Below, piece after piece: positions 17,903 to 26,382 of a DNA stretch of 64,000 nt (the first letter of the stretch is position 1; every line of letters begins with the position of its first letter). The position numbers and the translations under genes were made by a program. The notes under the pieces are model-generated. The model worked only from the letters and a program-made list of their open reading frames with translations, was not told the DNA's origin and ran no database searches. The stretch covers positions 106,219-170,218 of the forward strand of contig NNSG01000007.1 of assembly GCA_002256485.1 (NCBI GenBank), given 5' to 3'. Source of the DNA: Fidelibacterota bacterium 408169 (GTDB taxonomy: Bacteria; Fidelibacterota; Marinisomatia; Marinisomatales; TCS55).

Positions 17903-18364
17903 TTATTTAATAACTGCTCCCAGTCCCCGGAGACGGTAAATGGTTTTATCCGATTCAGTGAGTTTGCAGTTCTCTTCATGAAATTCTTCGCCTTTTTCTT
18001 CTGCTTCATGTTTTTTCATGCGTAATGCTTGATCATCTGACAAACTTAATTTTTCCAATTTCCCTTCAGCCACAACGTTTTTACCTTTCGCTGTAATTGG
18101 GAATACAATAACACCATCATCCACTTTTACCTGGATGGTTTCATAGGGACGATCGCCGGATACTTCTATCCAGCAGCCTTTATGGGCGCAGACATCCACC
18201 ACCGTGCCGGCAATCTGTACAGGTTTGTTTAAATACGTATCTGGATTTTCTAACAAAGTAGATACAGCAGTTGTGCTATCCAGCGTTAATTTTTGACCAA
18301 GTTCAATTTCTTTTGCAAAAATAAATGAAAATAGAATAATGTAAAATAATAAGCGTTTAGCCAT
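17903..18364 (-). CDS. Exported DUF4920-type protein
   Basis: 153 residues with a signal peptide (LLFYIILFSFIFA) and a small beta-barrel (OB-like) domain. The pattern PVQIAGTVVDVCAHKGCWIEVSGD, with paired cysteines in V-C-A-H-K-G-C-W, is the DUF4920 hallmark. The C-terminal part is charged and helical. The periplasmic function is unknown; the two cysteines and the His could bind metal. It forms a two-gene unit with the PepSY-associated membrane protein. Confidence 0.75.
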   Translation of the reverse strand: MAKRLLFYIILFSFIFAKEIELGQKLTLDSTTAVSTLLENPDTYLNKPVQIAGTVVDVCAHKGCWIEVSGDRPYETIQVKVDDGVIVFPITAKGKNVVAEGKLEKLSLSDDQALRMKKHEAEEKGEEFHEENCKLTESDKTIYRLRGLGAVIK

Positions 18365-18502
18365 GATTAATTCCTTTTTAAAGTATCAGAAATTACACGA
18401 ATCAATATTTATTATGAAAGGGGAATGAGGATATAATTGTCTTAAAAAAATCTGTTGGGGGGGGAGTATATGTTTGTAACTTTCGTTGAACGGAGGAATT
18501 GA

Positions 18503-19396
18503 ATGAAGCATATTGCTAAATGGTTTTTAGCTATTGGCATTTATAATTCTGTCTCTTTTGCACAGATCAACTTTGATCTGCCGGATGATTCTGCATCATT
18601 TGGTATTTTAATCAATGATTATATGACCGGCGAATTTGAAGAGGGAACAGTATTGAATGTTCCTATTTGTCTTCCGTGTGATAATTCAGATTTCCCTTTT
18701 GATATTTTATATTTATCTCCCGGAGATTTTGGATGGATCCAGTTCAATTATACTGAAACGGGAGATACTGTTTTTTACGGAACAATCGTTTGGATGGGGC
18801 TTGGGGAAATTTATTTTCCTGATACTTTTTTTCCAGCAGACTCTTTTTTTGTAGATACAAGTTATGCCGCTGATCCGGATTCAATATATTATTGGTCTTC
18901 TTGGGGCGGAGCAACTATTGAAGAAGACGTATTTCTTCAATCCGCAGCGACTGCGTACGAGAATATAAGACAATTATCCATTGTTCACGAATTAGCAGAA
19001 TATCCCTATCAAATTGTGGCATTTATGTATACACCAACTGTTGGAATGACTGACCTGACTGTAGCAAAATGGATCTTTTTCCTTTTTCGTAATCCGGAAG
19101 TAATTGGTGTTGATGATGAAAATCAAATCCCCAAAAATTTCAAATTATTTTCACCCTATCCCAACCCCTTTAACCCAACCACTGCTATCCGGTTTTTGGT
19201 TACGCCAAACCAAAAAACCACTCTACGTATATTCGACATCAACGGACGTTTGGTGGATGAGTTGGTGAATGGTGAATTGGTAACTGGTGAGCATAAAATT
19301 GTTTGGAACGCCGGCAATCAACCCAGCGGCGTGTATTTTGTACGGTTGGAGAGTGGGAACCTTATTGAGACACAAAAAGTATTGTTAATTAAATAA
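18503..19396 (+). CDS. Secreted protein with type IX (Por) C-terminal sorting domain
   Basis: 297 residues. There is a signal peptide (about 1-19, ending SVSFA), then an acidic, aromatic-rich body without a recognised fold. The C-terminal sorting domain covers about residues 212-297: FKLFSPYPNPFNPTTAIRF, LRIFDINGRLVDELV, GEHKIVWNAGNQPSGVYFVRL, and a closing VLLIK. The Y-P-N-P-F-N-P and G-x-Y-F-V-R-L blocks are diagnostic of the type A sorting signal used by the type IX system in FCB bacteria. The protein is thus predicted to reach the cell surface. A strong GGAGG lies before the start codon. Confidence 0.88.
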   Translation: MKHIAKWFLAIGIYNSVSFAQINFDLPDDSASFGILINDYMTGEFEEGTVLNVPICLPCDNSDFPFDILYLSPGDFGWIQFNYTETGDTVFYGTIVWMGLGEIYFPDTFFPADSFFVDTSYAADPDSIYYWSSWGGATIEEDVFLQSAATAYENIRQLSIVHELAEYPYQIVAFMYTPTVGMTDLTVAKWIFFLFRNPEVIGVDDENQIPKNFKLFSPYPNPFNPTTAIRFLVTPNQKTTLRIFDINGRLVDELVNGELVTGEHKIVWNAGNQPSGVYFVRLESGNLIETQKVLLIK

Positions 19397-19405
19397 GAGG
19401 AAACC

Positions 19406-19867
19406 ATGATTAAAAAATCCATCCATATTTTTATTCTATGCTTCTCCATTTATTATATAGGCTGTAATAAAGAAACTGATGATCCAAATAGTCAGGATAA
19501 TGATTTAACAGAAAGTACTATAACTGATATTACGTGGACATTATTTAAATATTCCGATATTTCTGGCACACATTTTATTATTCCCGAACAAGGAGAAAAT
19601 TATACAATTATTTTTAATAGCTCCGGTGACATCACAGCAAAAGACGCGTGCAATGATTGTTCAGCTTTGTTTGAATTAGTAAATGAGGATGAGATAAATA
19701 TTACTGACATGAGTTGTACTGAAATTGCGTGTTCAGGTGGTCAATATATTGTCAATTTTTATGAAAAAACGTCATTTCAATTTTTAGGTGATACATTAAC
19801 GTTATCATCTACAAACGACTTAATTCAGTTAAATCCAACTTCATTTTATTTAATTAAAGATCAATAA
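19406..19867 (+). CDS. Lipoprotein with META/HslJ-like domain
   Basis: 153 residues. The lipobox YIGC (Cys20) follows a hydrophobic signal, so the mature protein is lipid-anchored. The body resembles META/HslJ domains: ITWTLFKY at the start, YTIIFNSSGDITAKDACNDCSA in the middle, and a later MSCTEIAC segment. Four or more cysteines could form disulfides. It starts 9 nt after the sorting-domain gene with AGAGGAAA ahead of the ATG. The exact role is unknown. Confidence 0.65.
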   Translation: MIKKSIHIFILCFSIYYIGCNKETDDPNSQDNDLTESTITDITWTLFKYSDISGTHFIIPEQGENYTIIFNSSGDITAKDACNDCSALFELVNEDEINITDMSCTEIACSGGQYIVNFYEKTSFQFLGDTLTLSSTNDLIQLNPTSFYLIKDQ

Positions 19868-19910
19868 ATTAGTTACGAATGATAAGTTGAAATTCTAATA
19901 GGAGTCTAAA

Positions 19911-20228
19911 ATGAGAAAACTAATTCCATTTCTAATATTATTTCTCATCCTCGGTTGTGAGGATGAAGAAAATAAAATTCTAGAGACAGATGCTTTGCTG
20001 CGTTGGACTGGAGATTTTGCTGTTGACGGATGTGGATTCTTTATTGATATTGGAGAACATGAATATAAGCCGGAAGATGAATTGGCAATTCCTGATAGTT
20101 TAAAAATTGACACTGGAGTAGATGTATTTATCAAATATGAATTGTTAGATGATTCAATAGAATTTACTTGTGGATTTCAACCTCAGGAAATTGATGGTCT
20201 TAAACTTCATTCTATAGAGAAAAGATAA
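19911..20228 (+). CDS. Small lipoprotein of unknown function
   Basis: 105 residues with a typical lipoprotein signal (RKLIPFLILFLILGC, lipobox LILGC, Cys16) and an acidic tail after the Cys. The mature part is about 90 residues of likely beta-strand, with DGCGFFIDIGE and FTCGFQPQEIDG. The two remaining cysteines may pair. It lies in the envelope-protein run and may be translated together with the next gene. Confidence 0.6.
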   Translation: MRKLIPFLILFLILGCEDEENKILETDALLRWTGDFAVDGCGFFIDIGEHEYKPEDELAIPDSLKIDTGVDVFIKYELLDDSIEFTCGFQPQEIDGLKLHSIEKR

Positions 20229-20231
20229 AAT

Positions 20232-20759
20232 TTGCGAAGAATAATCATAAGTATTTTTTGGTTATTTATTATCTCCGATGTTTTATTAAACAAAGATTTA
20301 AATAAAGCAACATTTTCTCTGGGTTTTAATCCTCAAGCATTGATTAATAAACAAGCCCATTTTCAAATAGGATGTATTATTGACTACAAACATGAAATTG
20401 TATTACCGATTATTCCCAATTATAAAAATGACGATTTAACTTATAGCAATTACGGTATCGAATATCGCTATCATCGTAGTAAAGATATTCGAGGGAAATT
20501 GATTGGGTTAGGTTTGAATGTATCCAGAGTGGATTGGGCTTATGAAAATGAAACAGAAATGATAACAAAAACCATTCTTTATCCTTATATAATTTACGGT
20601 TATAGAATTATCATAGGAGAGAATTTTGGTTTTGTTACAAAAATGATAGGAGACTATAAAATAGGTGATCTTAAAGCAAAAGATGGTACAGAGCGTCTTG
20701 ACCGTCCTTACTCAAATTATAAATTATCTTTCGGATTTGAATTAGAATATTTTTTTTAA
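20232..20759 (+). CDS. Exported protein of unknown function, possible outer-membrane beta-barrel
   Basis: 175 residues with a hydrophobic N-terminus (RRIIISIFWLFIISDVLL). The body alternates in strand-like fashion and ends FGFELEYFF, with the terminal Phe common in outer-membrane barrels. I use the TTG at 20232, because no ATG lies near and it begins 3 nt after the stop of the lipoprotein gene, which suggests translational coupling. The start is therefore less sure. No family recognised. Confidence 0.5.
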   Translation: MRRIIISIFWLFIISDVLLNKDLNKATFSLGFNPQALINKQAHFQIGCIIDYKHEIVLPIIPNYKNDDLTYSNYGIEYRYHRSKDIRGKLIGLGLNVSRVDWAYENETEMITKTILYPYIIYGYRIIIGENFGFVTKMIGDYKIGDLKAKDGTERLDRPYSNYKLSFGFELEYFF

Positions 20760-20763
20760 ATCA

Positions 20764-21573
20764 CTAAAAATTCTTACCCTGAAGATGTGCTTTTACAATT
20801 TCTTTGGTTAAATATTTATAGGCATCTTCAATCGTATCAGCAAAATAAAATAATTCCATATCTTCTTTAGAAATGGTTCCCATTTCTACTAGATAGTCAA
20901 AATTGATGACTTTTTTCCAAAATTTGCTGTCATAGATTACAATCGGTAATTTTTTTCGAATCTTCTTTGTCTGGATTAGTGTCAGTAATTCCATTAATTC
21001 ATCCAGCGTACCAAACCCTCCGGGGAAAATAACCAGTGCTTTGGATAAATAAAGAAACCAGAACTTTCTCATGAAGAAATAGTGGAAATAAAGACTTAAA
21101 TCTTTGGAAATCCATTTATTACCCGATTGCTCGTGAGGAAGCGTAATATTTAATCCCACAGCAAGCCCATTCGCTTCAGACGCACCGCGATTCGCAGCTT
21201 CCATGATCCCCGGTCCACCGCCGGAGGTAATGATAAATCGTTTTTTCTTTTCTTTCAGCCCCATGCTCCATTTTGTAAGTTTATAAGCCAACGTGCGTGT
21301 ATCTTCGTAATAACGACTCATTTCAAAATCGCGCTTGAGCTGGTCTTTCTCTTTTTTGGACATATTTTTCGGCGCGTTTTTTAGTGCATTTTGGGCGTCT
21401 TCTTGTGATTTTATTCGCGCCGATCCAAAAAACACAATGGTATCGGCAATCTTATTTCGTCGGAAACGCTGGAGCGGACCAAAGTATTCAGCGAGAATTC
21501 TTAATACACGTCCGTCCGGGCTACCAATAAATTTTGAATCATAATAAAAACGATCTTTCTTTTGATCTGACAT
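20764..21573 (-). CDS. LOG-family protein (TIGR00730-type Rossmann protein)
   Basis: 269 residues. The LOG nucleotide-binding signatures are present: ITSGGGPGIMEAANRGA and FPGGFGTLDELMELLTLIQ, the P-G-G-x-G-T-x-x-E motif. Members hydrolyse cytokinin- or nucleotide-riboside monophosphates (LOG) or act as pyrimidine/purine nucleotide 5'-monophosphate nucleosidases (PpnN). This one has an extended N-terminus of about 75 residues before the Rossmann core, as in the longer bacterial group. The substrate is not known. It converges on the gene ending at 20759. Confidence 0.82.
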   Translation of the reverse strand: MSDQKKDRFYYDSKFIGSPDGRVLRILAEYFGPLQRFRRNKIADTIVFFGSARIKSQEDAQNALKNAPKNMSKKEKDQLKRDFEMSRYYEDTRTLAYKLTKWSMGLKEKKKRFIITSGGGPGIMEAANRGASEANGLAVGLNITLPHEQSGNKWISKDLSLYFHYFFMRKFWFLYLSKALVIFPGGFGTLDELMELLTLIQTKKIRKKLPIVIYDSKFWKKVINFDYLVEMGTISKEDMELFYFADTIEDAYKYLTKEIVKAHLQGKNF

Positions 21574-21631
21574 AGATTTTCCTTAAAAAATTGGCTGGAA
21601 GTTACCATTCATCAGTTATAATTCACTAACA

Positions 21632-21660
21632 ACCAATAACAGTTACCAATAACCAATAAC
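21632..21660. repeat. Short direct repeats of ACCAATAAC before the kynurenine cluster
   Basis: The 9-mer ACCAATAAC occurs at 21632-21640, 21645-21653 and 21652-21660. It fills the 105-nt gap between the LOG gene and tryptophan dioxygenase. Whether it is a regulator site or an intergenic repeat is unclear. Confidence 0.55.
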
Positions 21661-21678
21661 TTTTATAACTTTAATGCT

Positions 21679-22782
21679 ATGAAAAAACAAAACTCACCCC
21701 AATATTATCACGATTATTTAAAATTAGACAGTATTCTGGATAGTCAATATCTTTTGAGTAAAGAGCTAGGCGTAGAAGCCCACGATGAAATGCTATTCAT
21801 CATTATTCACCAAGTATATGAATTGTGGTTCAAACAGATTCTGTATGAGCTTGACTCCGTTATTACAGCCTTCGATAAGGGTACAGTCAATGAATCTCAT
21901 ATTGGCATTGCCATTAGCCGGTTGGATCGGATAATTGAGATACAGAAAATATTAATCGATCAAATTCATGTTCTGGAGACCATGACTCCCATGGACTTTT
22001 TGGATTTTCGCGATTTACTTAATCCCGCATCCGGTTTCCAGAGCGTACAGTTTAGGGTTCTGGAAAATAAACTTGGCTTGGATAAAAGCAGTCGATTTAC
22101 ATACGGCAGCAGAAATTATAAATCCCATGTAAGAAAAGATCATAGAGAAAATATTCAAAAAGCGGAGGAGTCACCATCACTGTTTAATTTATTAGAGAAA
22201 TGGCTGGAACGAACACCCTTTTTGGAATTCAAGGATTTCAAATTTTGGGAGCAATACCGATCAGCAGTTGATGAAATGCTGGCGAATGATAAGGGTCTTA
22301 TTGAAAAAAACGAACGATTATCTGAAGATGAAAAACAGATTCAACTGAAAGAATATGCAGGGACAGAGAAAAAATTTGATGCACTCTTCGATCAGGATAA
22401 ACACAATGCACTCATTGAAAAAAAGGAACACAGACTATCATACAAAGCTACGCAGGCAGCATTGCTGATTTTGCTATATCGAGATCAACCTATTTTGCAT
22501 AACCCCTATAAATTAATTAATAGACTCGTGGATGTAGATGAATTGCTGACAACCTGGCGGTATCGCCATGCATTAATGGTTTCAAGAATGATAGGAAGAA
22601 AGATTGGAACTGGTGGTTCCACAGGGTCAGAATATTTAAAGAAGACGGCGGAGCGACATAGGGTTTTTGAAGATTTAGCCAATTTAACAACGTTTCTTAT
22701 TCCTCGATCGGCTTTACCCAAATTACCTGATCATATTGTACGTAACCTTGGATTTTATTACGATTCGAGAGGAAATAAATGA
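21679..22782 (+). CDS. kynA: Tryptophan 2,3-dioxygenase
   Basis: The heme enzyme opens the indole ring of tryptophan to N-formylkynurenine, the first step of the kynurenine pathway. At 367 residues it is somewhat longer than common bacterial forms (about 280). The N-terminal YHDYLKLDSILDSQ, the heme and substrate helix EMLFIIIHQVYELWFKQIL, the RFTYGSRNY-type loop region and the C-terminal WRYRHALMVSRMIGRKIGTGGSTGSEYL are all clear. The extra length lies in the middle helical insert (about residues 165-250), as in animal-type enzymes. It heads a plus-strand operon and overlaps the next gene by 4 nt. Confidence 0.95.
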   Translation: MKKQNSPQYYHDYLKLDSILDSQYLLSKELGVEAHDEMLFIIIHQVYELWFKQILYELDSVITAFDKGTVNESHIGIAISRLDRIIEIQKILIDQIHVLETMTPMDFLDFRDLLNPASGFQSVQFRVLENKLGLDKSSRFTYGSRNYKSHVRKDHRENIQKAEESPSLFNLLEKWLERTPFLEFKDFKFWEQYRSAVDEMLANDKGLIEKNERLSEDEKQIQLKEYAGTEKKFDALFDQDKHNALIEKKEHRLSYKATQAALLILLYRDQPILHNPYKLINRLVDVDELLTTWRYRHALMVSRMIGRKIGTGGSTGSEYLKKTAERHRVFEDLANLTTFLIPRSALPKLPDHIVRNLGFYYDSRGNK

Positions 22783-23555
22783 ATTTAAATCTCAAAGGGA
22801 AACGAGCATTACTTTGCGGGAGCACTGATGGAATAGGGAAAGCGTGCGCATTGCTCATGGCGAAACGTGGAGCTCAAATTATTATGGCAGCACGTAATGA
22901 AGAAAAAATTATGACAATAATTGCTGGATTATCCGGGAAGGGGCATAGCTATATTTGTGCTGATTTTAATGATCCAGAAAATTTAAAAATTAAAACACGA
23001 TCCCATTTGAATAAAACCGGACCGATACACATCTTAATGAATAATTCAGGTGGACCACCTGGAGGTCCTCTTATTGATGCAAATGCAAATGAGATTGAAA
23101 TTGCCTTCCGACGACATGTGATAGCTAATCAATATTTAGCCCAAGCTGTTATTCCTGGAATGAAAGAATTGGGTTATGGTAGAATAATTAATATCATTTC
23201 TACTTCTGTCCGTCAGGTTATACCAGGATTAGGTGTCTCAAATACTGTTCGAGGTGCAGTTGCGCAATGGGCAAAAACATTAGCTTTGGAACTTGGTCCT
23301 GATGGGATAACCACAAACAATATATTGCCTGGTTTTACAAATACCGATCGCTTGAAAGATTTATTGGAAAAGTTAGCTAAAAATAATGGTATCACTTATG
23401 AAGAAATGTTGGAAAGCACTTCAAACAAAACTTCATTACGTCGAGTTGGGGAACCTGAAGAAATCGCAGCAGCAGTTGCGTTTTTAGCCTCGGATGCTGC
23501 CGGTTATATAAATGGTGCAGATTTTCCTATCGATGGTGGTCGTTTCGGAGTCTGA
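22779..23555 (+). CDS. Short-chain dehydrogenase-like protein lacking the usual Tyr/Lys pair
   Basis: 258 residues with a Rossmann fold: the cofactor loop LCGSTDGIGKA, NNSGGPPGG in place of the classical NNAG, and a C-terminal VAFLASDAAGYINGADFPIDGG. The catalytic S-Y-x-x-x-K is altered. After IISTS the expected Tyr-x-x-x-Lys position reads SNTVR, so both residues appear replaced. A subgroup of FabG-like proteins with such changes is known, and its chemistry is unclear. It is locked into the kynurenine operon: it overlaps the dioxygenase by 4 nt and the aldehyde dehydrogenase by 1 nt. Its role there is not explained by the standard pathway. Confidence 0.8.
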   Translation: MNLNLKGKRALLCGSTDGIGKACALLMAKRGAQIIMAARNEEKIMTIIAGLSGKGHSYICADFNDPENLKIKTRSHLNKTGPIHILMNNSGGPPGGPLIDANANEIEIAFRRHVIANQYLAQAVIPGMKELGYGRIINIISTSVRQVIPGLGVSNTVRGAVAQWAKTLALELGPDGITTNNILPGFTNTDRLKDLLEKLAKNNGITYEEMLESTSNKTSLRRVGEPEEIAAAVAFLASDAAGYINGADFPIDGGRFGV

Positions 23556-24997
23556 TGGAAAGGATTGCCAACTTTATTAATGGTGAATATGTATCACCAA
23601 ATTCTGGAAAATATATTGATGTATTCGAACCGGCAACTGGTTCTGCTTATGCTTCTGTTCCAAATTCAAACTTAGAAGATGTAAATGCTGCAGTCAAAGC
23701 TGCTGAGAAGGCATGGAAGAACTGGTCAAACACTACACCTGAAGATCGCTCTATAATTGTACACAGAATTGCAGGTGAACTAGAAAGTAGACTGGATGAA
23801 TTTGCTGAATATGAGTCCCGCGATACGGGAAAGCCACTTTCTCAGGCAGTATCAGTTGATATCCCACGTGCAATAGCAAATTTTAGATTTTTCTCAGATA
23901 GTATACTCAATTACAAGGATGAAACTTTCGATTCAACTGAATATGGTCATAATACAGTTTCTCGACAGCCTCTTGGTGTAGTGGGTTGTATTTCACCATG
24001 GAATTTGCCATTATATTTATTTTCTTGGAAGATAGCGCCTGCCTTGGTAACAGGAAATTGTGTGGTAGGAAAACCGTCAGAATTAACACCTTATACGGCA
24101 TTCAAATTAGGTGAAATTTGCAATAAAGCTGGATTACCAGGTGGAGTTTTAAATATAATTCAAGGATTGGGCATGAAAGCGGGTTCAGCTATAACATCTC
24201 ATCCAAAAATAAAGGCTATTTCATTTACAGGGGGAACGAAAACAGGAGAGATAATTAGCAAGTCTGCAGCTCCTTCTTTCAAAAAATTATCCCTTGAGTT
24301 AGGTGGAAAAAATCCAAATGTTATTTTTGCTGATTGCGATTTTGAAACTATGCTCGCAACAACAATTCGTTCCTCATTTTCAAATCAAGGAGAAATTTGT
24401 TTATGCGGTTCACGTATATTAATTGAACAAACAATTTATGACACGTTTGTCCAAGAGTTCGTTAATCGTACGAAAGAGTTGAAAATTGGAGATCCAAAGG
24501 AAGGTGATACAAATTTAGGTGCTTTAATTTCAAATGAGCATTTAGAAAAAGTGCTGGGATATGTTGATTTAGCAAGAAATGAAGGCGGTAAAATTCTATA
24601 TGGAGGAGAAAAAGTACAATTAAATGGACGATGCTCTGAAGGATGGTTTATGTCACCAACTATCATTGCAGGTCTGGCTCCTGGATGCAGAACAAACCAA
24701 GAGGAAATTTTCGGTCCAGTAGTTAGTTTAATTCCATTTGATACTGAATATGAAGCTGTAGAAATAGCAAATGCTTCAAAATATGGTTTATCAGCTACTA
24801 TTTGGACAAGTGATATCACTAAAGCCAATAGAATAGCAGAACAAATTGATGCAGGTGTCATCTGGATAAACTGCTGGATGATACGGGATTTGCGGACGCC
24901 CTTTGGTGGGATGAAAAATTCTGGTGTGGGCCGTGAAGGCGGCAAAGAAGCACTGGACTTTTTTACAGAACAGAAGAATATCTGCAGGATCCAATGA
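23555..24997 (+). CDS. Aldehyde dehydrogenase, probable 2-aminomuconate-6-semialdehyde dehydrogenase
   Basis: 480 residues of the NAD(P)-dependent aldehyde dehydrogenase superfamily. VVGCISPWNLPLYLF, ISFTGGTKTG, LELGGKNPNVIF (catalytic Glu) and GEICLCGSRILI (catalytic Cys) are seen, followed by EEIFGPVVSLIPF and a C-terminal PFGGMKNSGVGREGG. The G-E-I-C-L-C form is typical of the hydroxymuconic/aminomuconic semialdehyde branch. In this operon it would oxidise 2-aminomuconate semialdehyde, the product of ACMSD, to 2-aminomuconate. The last 50 codons are visibly richer in G+C than the rest. Confidence 0.87.
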   Translation: MERIANFINGEYVSPNSGKYIDVFEPATGSAYASVPNSNLEDVNAAVKAAEKAWKNWSNTTPEDRSIIVHRIAGELESRLDEFAEYESRDTGKPLSQAVSVDIPRAIANFRFFSDSILNYKDETFDSTEYGHNTVSRQPLGVVGCISPWNLPLYLFSWKIAPALVTGNCVVGKPSELTPYTAFKLGEICNKAGLPGGVLNIIQGLGMKAGSAITSHPKIKAISFTGGTKTGEIISKSAAPSFKKLSLELGGKNPNVIFADCDFETMLATTIRSSFSNQGEICLCGSRILIEQTIYDTFVQEFVNRTKELKIGDPKEGDTNLGALISNEHLEKVLGYVDLARNEGGKILYGGEKVQLNGRCSEGWFMSPTIIAGLAPGCRTNQEEIFGPVVSLIPFDTEYEAVEIANASKYGLSATIWTSDITKANRIAEQIDAGVIWINCWMIRDLRTPFGGMKNSGVGREGGKEALDFFTEQKNICRIQ

Positions 24998-25353
24998 CAC
25001 CAAAATATGCTAAACACATTTTTGTCTGCATCAATGAACGGGATGAGGAAAGTCCAAAAGGAGACTGCAGCCGGTGCGGTGGAAAGAACATTCGATTTAA
25101 ATTTGTCCAGCTCATCAACAAACACGGGCTGAAAGACAAGGTCCGAGCCAACAAGAGCGGCTGCCTGGATGCCTGCGAAATGGGTGCTACTGTGGTGATC
25201 TACCCAGGGTGTCATTGGTATGTAAAGGTGACACCGGATGATGTGGAAGAAATTTTTGAAACATCTATCCTGAAGGATGGCAATGTTGAACGGTTGGCCG
25301 CTACTGCAGATACATGGGAGAAATTAAAAGAAATAAGGAATAAAAATGAGTAA
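24994..25353 (+). CDS. Thioredoxin-like [2Fe-2S] ferredoxin
   Basis: 119 residues with the four cysteines of the thioredoxin-fold 2Fe-2S ferredoxins: Cys12 in KHIFVCINERDE, the SRCGG Cys, and SGCLDACEMG. IYPGCHWYVKVTPDDVEEI closes the fold. It overlaps the aldehyde dehydrogenase stop (ATGA) and the next start by 8 nt, so it belongs to the kynurenine operon. A role as electron donor to an oxygenase of the pathway is possible, but KMO and the dioxygenases usually need none. Its G+C (52-60% in the two 60-base lines I counted) contrasts with the genes on both sides. Confidence 0.87.
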   Translation: MTPKYAKHIFVCINERDEESPKGDCSRCGGKNIRFKFVQLINKHGLKDKVRANKSGCLDACEMGATVVIYPGCHWYVKVTPDDVEEIFETSILKDGNVERLAATADTWEKLKEIRNKNE

Positions 25354-25762
25354 ATCATACCAAACAAACAAAGCACCAGAACCTGTAGGCAACTATCCAC
25401 ATGCCAGAAGAGTAGGGAATTTGTTATTTCTTTCGGGAGTAGGTCCTAGGAAACCAAATACTAAAAAAATCCCTGGTGTATCCTTAAATAGTAATGGCAA
25501 AATTGTTAGTTATGATATTGAAACCCAATGCAAGTCAGTTTTTGAAAATGTACGTATCATTTTGGAGGAATCGGGTAGCAGTTGGGACAATCTTGTGGAT
25601 GTAACTGTTTTTTTAACCAATATGAAAGATGATTTTAAATTATATAATAAAATCTATGGAGAATTTTTTAAAAATAATAGACCCTGTAGAACTACATTGG
25701 AAATTAAATCCCTTCCAACACCAATCGCAATTGAACTGAAGTGTATTGCAACCATTGATTAG
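25346..25762 (+). CDS. 2-aminomuconate deaminase, RidA/YjgF family
   Basis: 138 residues of the YjgF/YER057c/UK114 fold. VGNYPHARRVGNLLFLSGVGPR, the central QCKSVFENVRIILEESG, VDVTVFLTNMKDDF and a closing PTPIAIELKCIA are seen. The G-x-Y-P-H start and S-G-x-x-x-R follow the AMND branch rather than general RidA enamine deaminases. It would hydrolyse 2-aminomuconate to 4-oxalocrotonate and ammonia. The position between aldehyde dehydrogenase/ferredoxin and HaaO supports this. The gene returns to low G+C (about 35% in one line counted). Confidence 0.85.
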   Translation: MSKSYQTNKAPEPVGNYPHARRVGNLLFLSGVGPRKPNTKKIPGVSLNSNGKIVSYDIETQCKSVFENVRIILEESGSSWDNLVDVTVFLTNMKDDFKLYNKIYGEFFKNNRPCRTTLEIKSLPTPIAIELKCIATID

Positions 25763-25771
25763 GAGATTAAG

Positions 25772-26284
25772 ATGCCGATAACACCACCACTCAATTTCAA
25801 ACAATGGATAGCAGATAACCGCCATCTGCTGAAACCGCCTGTTGGAAATCAGGTTGTATATCAAGGGACAGATTTTATGATTATGGTTGTCGGTGGTCCC
25901 AATTCCCGGAAAGATTATCATGTGGATACTGTGGAAGAATTCTTTTACCAGTTGGAAGGGGATATGCTTCTTAAAATAATTGATAATGGCAAACGAGTGG
26001 ACATACCCATCAAGGAAGGGGAGATCTTTTTACTGCCAAAGAATGTACCCCATTCACCCCAACGATTTAAGAATACAGTAGGTCTGGTCGTAGAATATCA
26101 ACGGGAAGTAGGTGCATTGGATGCTTTTCAGTGGTACTGCGATGAATGCGATAAATTGCTCCATAAAGTGACCCTGGACCTGGAAAATATCGTCACTCAA
26201 CTTCCACCTTTATTTGAAGCTTACTGGAATGATATGGATGCCCGAACCTGTGAGAACTGTGGAGAGGTCCAGGAAAAACCATGA
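25772..26284 (+). CDS. 3-hydroxyanthranilate 3,4-dioxygenase
   Basis: 170 residues of the cupin-fold HAO family. The enzyme uses Fe(II) to open 3-hydroxyanthranilate to 2-amino-3-carboxymuconate semialdehyde. The metal ligands are the His of DYHVDTVEEFFYQ, the Glu of the same motif, and the His of NVPHSPQRF. The C-terminal rubredoxin-like Cys pairs C-D-E-C and C-E-N-C, a bacterial feature that binds a second iron, are both present. The gene is usually called nbaC or haaO. It starts 9 nt after the deaminase with AGGAG upstream. Confidence 0.94.
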   Translation: MPITPPLNFKQWIADNRHLLKPPVGNQVVYQGTDFMIMVVGGPNSRKDYHVDTVEEFFYQLEGDMLLKIIDNGKRVDIPIKEGEIFLLPKNVPHSPQRFKNTVGLVVEYQREVGALDAFQWYCDECDKLLHKVTLDLENIVTQLPPLFEAYWNDMDARTCENCGEVQEKP

Positions 26285-26286
26285 GT

Positions 26287-26373
26287 CACAGAGAACACAG
26301 AGTTTTAAAAAAAATTGATAATGATTTTTAAACAAAATGAAAAATTCTCTGTGATCTCTGTGATCTCTGTGGG
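26287..26373. repeat. Intergenic inverted repeat of the CACAGAGAACACAGAG family
   Basis: The left arm CACAGAGAACACAGAG (26287-26302) pairs imperfectly with a right arm at 26347-26373 made of three CTCTGTG units separated by AT. An AT-rich spacer lies between. The same family recurs at 59914-59978. It starts 3 nt after the HaaO stop and ends 9 nt before the ACMSD start. Confidence 0.8.
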
Positions 26374-26382
26374 AATTAATTT

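Noticed and set aside
18450..18475. Run of G residues (GGGGGGGG) before the sorting-domain gene as a phase-variable promoter
   Set aside because: One short tract without evidence of length variation; not enough to claim.
21632..21660. Tandem ACCAATAAC repeats as a CRISPR array
   Set aside because: Units are 9 nt, partly overlapping and lack spacers; no cas genes nearby.
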